Shown piece by piece: positions 7,877 to 11,998 of a stretch of DNA of 11,998 nt; the stretch's first letter is position 1, and each line of letters starts with the position of its first letter. The stretch lies in assembly GCA_030613605.1 (NCBI GenBank), contig JAUWLO010000040.1:1-11998 (forward strand). Reading direction: 5' to 3'. Both the position numbers and the translations under genes were made by a program. Source of the DNA: Gammaproteobacteria bacterium (GTDB taxonomy: Bacteria > Pseudomonadota > Gammaproteobacteria > SZUA-152). The notes below the pieces were generated by a model. That model was not told where the DNA came from. It made no database searches and saw nothing but the letters and a program-made list of their open reading frames with translations.

Positions 7877-7885
7877 ATAACCTGG

Positions 7886-9154
7886 ATGAAAACACAAAAA
7901 TCTCCACGATTTGTCAGCAACCTTACCAGAAATACCCTGGCATTAATTATGGCAGGTGGGCGCGGTGAGCGCTTAAAACATTTGACCAAATGGCGAGCAA
8001 AACCGGCTGTTCCCTTTGGTGGCAAGTTTCGTATTATTGATTTCCCTCTTTCTAACTGCATTAATTCCGGCATACGCAGAATTGGTGTAATCACCCAATA
8101 CAAGTCGCACTCCCTGATTTTGCATATTCAAAGGGGCTGGGGGTATTTGCGTGGTGAGTTTGGTGAATTCGTAGAGCTGCTACCTGCGCAACAACGAATT
8201 GAATCATCCTGGTATGCCGGGACGGCTGATTCTATTTATCAGAACCTGGATATTATTCGTTCCCACTCTCCTGAATATGTACTGATCCTGGCAGGGGATC
8301 ATATCTATAAAATGGACTATGGTTCGATGCTGGCAAGACATGTCGAAAACGACGCGGATATCACGGTAGCCTGTATCGAAGTGCCGATCGAAAAAGCATC
8401 TGCTTTTGGTGTTATGAAAGTAGAAAAGAATAACCGTATTCGCAGTTTTATTGAAAAACCAGAACATCCTCAACCCATGCCGGACAGGCCGGATGAGGCC
8501 TTATGCTCAATGGGAATTTATATTTTTAATACAGACCTGTTATTTGAATTATTAATTCGCGATGCTGATTCACCAAATACCAGTCACGATTTTGGTAAGG
8601 ATATTATCCCTTACGCTATACAAAATTATTGTGTATATGCTTACCCATTTACTAATACCAATACCACCATACAAGCTTATTGGCGTGATGTAGGAACTGT
8701 TGACGCATTTTGGGAGGCGAACCAGGAATTGATTGGCGTGACTCCTGAACTCAATTTATATGATGATGAATGGCCAATCTGGACAAGCCAGGAGCAATTA
8801 CCACCTGCCAAGTTTATATTTGACGATGAGCATAGAAGAGGAATGGCCGTTGACTCCATGGTATCAGGAGGCTGCATAATTGCAGGCGCACATGTTAAGC
8901 ATTCATTGCTTTTTTCCAATGTCACTGTCGACAGTTATACCAAGATTGATTCCTCAGTAATATTGCCCGATGTCACTATTGGGCAAAACTGTCGAATTAT
9001 TCATGCTGTCATCGACAAGGGATGCAAAATAGCGGATGGAACTGTGATTGGGAAAGATGAGGAGGAGGACAAAAAACGTTTTTACATTTCTCCAAATGGT
9101 GTCGTGCTGGTAACACCCGAAATGCTGGGGCAGGTTATTCACTATGTCAGGTAG
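7886..9154 (+). CDS. glgC: Glucose-1-phosphate adenylyltransferase (ADP-glucose pyrophosphorylase)
   Basis: Makes ADP-glucose from ATP and glucose-1-phosphate, the committed and usually allosterically controlled step of glycogen synthesis. Visible motifs are the nucleotide-binding loop LIMAGGRGERL (residues 20-30), RAKPAVPFGGKFRIIDF (37-53), the catalytic-region AGDHIYKMDY with D138 matching E. coli D142, the glucose-1-phosphate motif FIEKP, and WRDVGT. A C-terminal left-handed beta-helix region follows. The ATG at 7886 gives 422 aa, near the E. coli 431, and has a good ribosome binding site; an in-frame TTG at 7844 would add 14 residues with no motif. The E. coli activator-site lysine K39 aligns with W36, so the regulation may differ from fructose-1,6-bisphosphate activation. 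The gene overlaps the next one by 11 bp. Confidence 0.96.
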   Translation: MKTQKSPRFVSNLTRNTLALIMAGGRGERLKHLTKWRAKPAVPFGGKFRIIDFPLSNCINSGIRRIGVITQYKSHSLILHIQRGWGYLRGEFGEFVELLPAQQRIESSWYAGTADSIYQNLDIIRSHSPEYVLILAGDHIYKMDYGSMLARHVENDADITVACIEVPIEKASAFGVMKVEKNNRIRSFIEKPEHPQPMPDRPDEALCSMGIYIFNTDLLFELLIRDADSPNTSHDFGKDIIPYAIQNYCVYAYPFTNTNTTIQAYWRDVGTVDAFWEANQELIGVTPELNLYDDEWPIWTSQEQLPPAKFIFDDEHRRGMAVDSMVSGGCIIAGAHVKHSLLFSNVTVDSYTKIDSSVILPDVTIGQNCRIIHAVIDKGCKIADGTVIGKDEEEDKKRFYISPNGVVLVTPEMLGQVIHYVR

Positions 9155-10853
9155 AGTTAATGATCCTGATCGTCTGAATGTCGTTATCTACTGGCATATG
9201 CACCCGCCTGAAGACCGGGATCTACGTAATGGCGAATATCATCTACCATGGACTTATTTGCACACCATCAAAGATTACGTTGATATGGCTGCACATCTTG
9301 AAAATAATGCAGATGCACGAGCCATTGTTAATTTTGCACCGGTTTTACTTGAGCAAATCGATGACTACGCACAGCAGCTGAATGATTATTTTAATCATGG
9401 CAAGGCGCTGAGAGATCCACTGCTATCAGCTCTGGCCGATCCAGTTCTGTTTCGCGATGATAATAAATGTATACATATTATTAAATCCTGTTTGCGTGCC
9501 AATAAACAACGGATGGTTGATCGTTTCAAAGTTTTCAATACGTTGACTGAGATGGCGGAAACGGCAATACAAAATAATGAAAAACTGAGCTACTACTCAG
9601 AGCAATATTTTACTGATTTACTGGTTTGGTATAACCTGGCATGGATAGCTGAAACAGTCCGCAATACGGATACGCGCGTTAAAGCGTTAATGGAGAAGGC
9701 CAGACATTTCACACTGCATGATCGCCATTTACTGCTTGAGGTATTTAATGAACTTATCAGCGGTGTCATTCCACGATACAGAAAACTGGCGGAGCAAGGC
9801 AGAATCGAACTTTCAATGACGCCTTATGCGCATCCGATTGTACCGTTATTGGTTGATATAAACTCCGCCAGGCAGGCGATGCCTGAAATAGAGTTACCGC
9901 TCGCGAATGAATATCCAGGTGGCACAGAAAGAAGTCGCTGGCATATGAAAAAAGGCATAGAAGTATTCAAGCATTATTTTGGTTTTGAACCACAGGGCTG
10001 CTGGCCTTCAGAAGGCAGCATTAGCGCCGAAACAATTGAATTGATTTCGGAAATGGGAATTAAGTGGTTGGCCAGTGGTGAAACTGTTTTACGAAATTCA
10101 ATGCAAAAATCTGTAACTGAGCACGATGATTGTATTCACGAAGCTTTTCAATATCGTGATACCAATGCGGCTTGTTTTTTCAGGGATGATGGTTTATCAG
10201 ACTTAATCGGGTTCAAATACTCTGACTGGCATGCCGATGATGCGGTGGCTAACCTTGTACACCATCTGGAAACAATTGCCAAGGACTGCGAGGATAAACC
10301 GAATGCCATCGTATCGATTATTCTCGATGGTGAAAATGCCTGGGAATATTATCCGCAGAATGGATTTCACTTTATTAGCGCTTTGTATGAAAAGCTCACT
10401 CAACATGAAGGATTAAAACTTACAACCTATAGTGAATACCTCGATTCACACGATGAAAAAAAACAATTGGACTCGATTGTTGCGGGAAGTTGGGTATATG
10501 GCACATTTTCAACCTGGATTGGCGAAAAAGATAAAAATCGCGCCTGGGATATGCTGGTTGAAGCAAAGAAAGTCTATGACAGGGTAATTAATGAAGGGAA
10601 ATTATCTGACAAAGAAATAAAACTTGCCGAGATGCAATTGGCAACATGTGAAAGCTCAGACTGGTTCTGGTGGTTTGGAGAATACAACTCGGCAGAATCA
10701 GTGGCAGCATTTGATGAACAATATCGTCTGCATTTAAGTAATTTGTATCAATTGCTAAATGTGGAGCCTCCCGATTATCTGGTAAACGCGTTTTCATTTG
10801 GTTCAGGTCATCCCGCAATGGGAGGAGCAATGCTGCCTGGCCAGCTTCAATAA
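9144..10853 (+). CDS. Glycoside hydrolase family 57 protein (alpha-amylase/amylopullulanase-like)
   Basis: A retaining alpha-glucan hydrolase or transferase of family GH57. All five conserved regions are visible: WHMHPPE (H18, H20), TPYAHPI (around H230), CWPSEGSIS with the presumed nucleophile E290, LSDLIGFKY with the presumed acid/base D353, and LDGENAWEYYP (D395 onward). Its 569 residues form a single catalytic unit with no signal peptide or visible membrane segment, so it should be cytoplasmic and act on stored glucan or maltodextrin. It starts inside the last codons of glgC (11-bp overlap), with AGG 9 nt upstream, so translation is coupled to glgC. Exact activity (amylase, debranching or 4-alpha-glucanotransferase) cannot be read from sequence. 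Because no GlgX or GlgP is present nearby, a debranching or trimming role is an attractive inference. Confidence 0.9.
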   Translation: MSGRVNDPDRLNVVIYWHMHPPEDRDLRNGEYHLPWTYLHTIKDYVDMAAHLENNADARAIVNFAPVLLEQIDDYAQQLNDYFNHGKALRDPLLSALADPVLFRDDNKCIHIIKSCLRANKQRMVDRFKVFNTLTEMAETAIQNNEKLSYYSEQYFTDLLVWYNLAWIAETVRNTDTRVKALMEKARHFTLHDRHLLLEVFNELISGVIPRYRKLAEQGRIELSMTPYAHPIVPLLVDINSARQAMPEIELPLANEYPGGTERSRWHMKKGIEVFKHYFGFEPQGCWPSEGSISAETIELISEMGIKWLASGETVLRNSMQKSVTEHDDCIHEAFQYRDTNAACFFRDDGLSDLIGFKYSDWHADDAVANLVHHLETIAKDCEDKPNAIVSIILDGENAWEYYPQNGFHFISALYEKLTQHEGLKLTTYSEYLDSHDEKKQLDSIVAGSWVYGTFSTWIGEKDKNRAWDMLVEAKKVYDRVINEGKLSDKEIKLAEMQLATCESSDWFWWFGEYNSAESVAAFDEQYRLHLSNLYQLLNVEPPDYLVNAFSFGSGHPAMGGAMLPGQLQ

Positions 10854-10859
10854 ATAATA

Positions 10860-11998
10860 ATGACTCATGATGATATTAAAACACTAGGCCGCCAGCGTCG
10901 TGCAGGTGTGTTATTGCATCCTACTTCGCTTCCGGGGCCTCTAAGTAATGGGGATATTGGTCATGAGGCATACCGTTTTATCGAATTCCTTAATTCATGC
11001 GGGTTTAAGGTTTGGCAAATGTTGCCCTTAGGGCCTACACATGATGACAAATCACCTTACCAGTGCTTGTCTTCTCATGCAGGCAGTCCTTTACTCATCA
11101 GCCTTGACTGGCTGGAAGATAAGGGCTGGCTTGACAGGGAAAGTATCAAGATAGACAAAAAGAATGAAAGCTACCGTTTACATTGTCTTCAGCAAGCCGC
11201 AGATCATTTTTATCAAATGGGTAGCAGTGTCTGGACGGATAGTATTGCTAATTTTAAAGAACAACATGCAAACTGGCTGGATGATTATGCGCTGTATATG
11301 GCTTTCAAAAACCTGTACAAGAACAAACCATGGTATGACTGGCCGAATCCAGCACGTCATCGCGAGTTTATTGCTTTGGACAATGCCCGCAGTGAGTTGC
11401 GCAAACATATTGAACAGACAGTTTTTGAGCAATTTATCTTTTTTACACAATGGCAGGAAGTTCGTGATTATGCAAAACAGCACGATGTAGAATTGTTTGG
11501 CGACATGCCTATTTTCGTCGCAAGAGATAGTGCAGATGTCTGGGCACAGAGAAAAAACTATTTAATTGATTCAGATGGTGGGATGGAAGTTATTGCCGGT
11601 GTACCACCTGATGCATTTACCGATACCGGTCAGCGTTGGGGAAACCCTTTGTATGATTGGGACTACATGCTATCAACTGAGTTTAGCTGGTGGAAAGAAC
11701 GTTTCCAAACGCAGTTAGCTCTATTTGACATAGTTCGTATTGATCATTTTCGCGGCTTGCAGGCCTGTTGGCATATCCCGAAAACTGATGAAACAGCTAT
11801 CAACGGCAGCTGGGTAGAGGTACCGGGCCGGGAAATGCTGTCTGAATTATTTAAAACCTTTCATTATCTACCTCTGGTGGCAGAAGATCTTGGCGTAATT
11901 ACCGATCAGGTAATTGAATTGAAAAAATCATTTGATCTGCCGGGCATGAAAGTATTGCAATTTGCTTTTGACGGTAACAATAACAATCCGCATTTACC
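10860..11998 (+). CDS. malQ: 4-alpha-glucanotransferase (amylomaltase, GH77), 3' end beyond window
   Basis: Moves alpha-1,4-glucan segments between maltodextrins, releasing glucose. The frame is open from the ATG at 10860 through the right edge, 379 full codons plus two bases, which is about three quarters of the ~500-residue short amylomaltase type. Visible landmarks are GVLLHPTSLPG near the N-terminus, the substrate-binding loop MLPLGPTHDDKSPYQ, GDMPIFVARDSADVW, the nucleophile motif RIDHFRG with D295, and AEDLGVI with the acid/base E342. The 47-residue spacing equals that of Thermus aquaticus amylomaltase (D293, E340). The third catalytic aspartate lies beyond the window. It begins 6 bp after the GH57 stop with no clear Shine-Dalgarno, so it probably depends on translational coupling. 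It acts with the GH57 enzyme on glycogen-derived chains. Confidence 0.95.
   Translation, partial: MTHDDIKTLGRQRRAGVLLHPTSLPGPLSNGDIGHEAYRFIEFLNSCGFKVWQMLPLGPTHDDKSPYQCLSSHAGSPLLISLDWLEDKGWLDRESIKIDKKNESYRLHCLQQAADHFYQMGSSVWTDSIANFKEQHANWLDDYALYMAFKNLYKNKPWYDWPNPARHREFIALDNARSELRKHIEQTVFEQFIFFTQWQEVRDYAKQHDVELFGDMPIFVARDSADVWAQRKNYLIDSDGGMEVIAGVPPDAFTDTGQRWGNPLYDWDYMLSTEFSWWKERFQTQLALFDIVRIDHFRGLQACWHIPKTDETAINGSWVEVPGREMLSELFKTFHYLPLVAEDLGVITDQVIELKKSFDLPGMKVLQFAFDGNNNNPHL

Larger units (their letters stand above)
7477..7885. other. Divergent glgB/glgC control region
   Basis: A 409-bp non-coding stretch, distinctly AT-rich at 7590-7640 and 7735-7775. It contains GCAT-G-ATGC (7514-7522), TCTATA-N8-TATAGA (7534-7553), the palindrome CTAAATTTAG (7733-7742), a consensus TATAAT (7756-7761), a run of eight T (7766-7773) and the glgC ribosome binding site. 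On the minus strand TATAAA-like hexamers occur around 7545-7580, but none has a good -35 partner, so the glgB promoter is not pinned down. I find no convincing ORF or small RNA here. Confidence 0.6.

Noticed and set aside
7844..7885. In-frame TTG upstream that would give GlgC 14 extra residues
   Set aside because: TTG is a poor start, the added residues carry no motif, and a strong ribosome binding site lies inside this stretch ahead of the ATG at 7886.
11164..11490. 108-codon plus-strand frame and an opposing 101-codon frame near the right end
   Set aside because: Both lie within malQ, whose own frame carries continuous GH77 motifs to the window edge.

Overview
The window reads as a stretch of central-carbon and storage metabolism from a Gram-negative bacterium. 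It is most likely a gammaproteobacterium, judged from protein character (GlgA, GlgB and GlgC close to the enterobacterial enzymes, DevB-type Pgl, a GH57 enzyme inside the glycogen cluster) and the moderately AT-rich DNA. The combination of a short 6-phosphogluconate dehydrogenase, Zwf, Pgl and a glycogen cluster would suit a glycogen-storing methylotroph or sulfur oxidiser. The sequence alone does not fix the taxon. I see no tRNA, rRNA, CRISPR array, insertion sequence, phage gene or attachment site.

Layout. (1) At the left edge, 1-91 may be the beginning of a minus-strand gene that runs off the window. The region 92-342 is non-coding and carries an extended -10 promoter candidate and two inverted repeats. 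(2) At 343-3448 a tight plus-strand operon gnd-zwf-pgl (gaps of 13 and 6 bp) encodes the oxidative pentose phosphate branch, from glucose-6-phosphate to ribulose-5-phosphate. (3) At 3588-3791 lies a 67-residue protein with a SAP/Rho-N-like N-terminus and four C-terminal cysteines, the least understood gene here. (4) At 3806-7476 on the minus strand, glgB and glgA overlap by ATGA. (5) At 7477-7885 is the divergent glgB/glgC control region, with a consensus TATAAT and a 10-bp palindrome just upstream of it. (6) From 7886 to the right edge, glgC, a GH57 alpha-glucan hydrolase and malQ form a plus-strand operon. glgC and the GH57 gene overlap by 11 bp, malQ starts 6 bp after the GH57 stop, and malQ is cut by the window end at codon 380.

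How the genes work together. GlgC makes ADP-glucose from glucose-1-phosphate, GlgA polymerises it, and GlgB branches the polymer. The GH57 enzyme and MalQ trim, hydrolyse or rearrange alpha-glucan chains. Zwf, Pgl and Gnd oxidise glucose-6-phosphate, the sugar pool that glycogen breakdown feeds. The window therefore joins glucan storage and glucan remodelling to NAD(P)H production. No glycogen phosphorylase (GlgP) or isoamylase-type debranching enzyme (GlgX) is present in the window, which makes the role of the GH57 protein the main functional question.

No undescribed multi-gene system is evident. The most worthwhile points are the small SAP-like four-cysteine protein, the altered cofactor-binding residues in Gnd, the GH57 enzyme built into the glycogen operon, and the loss of the E. 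coli-type activator lysine in GlgC.
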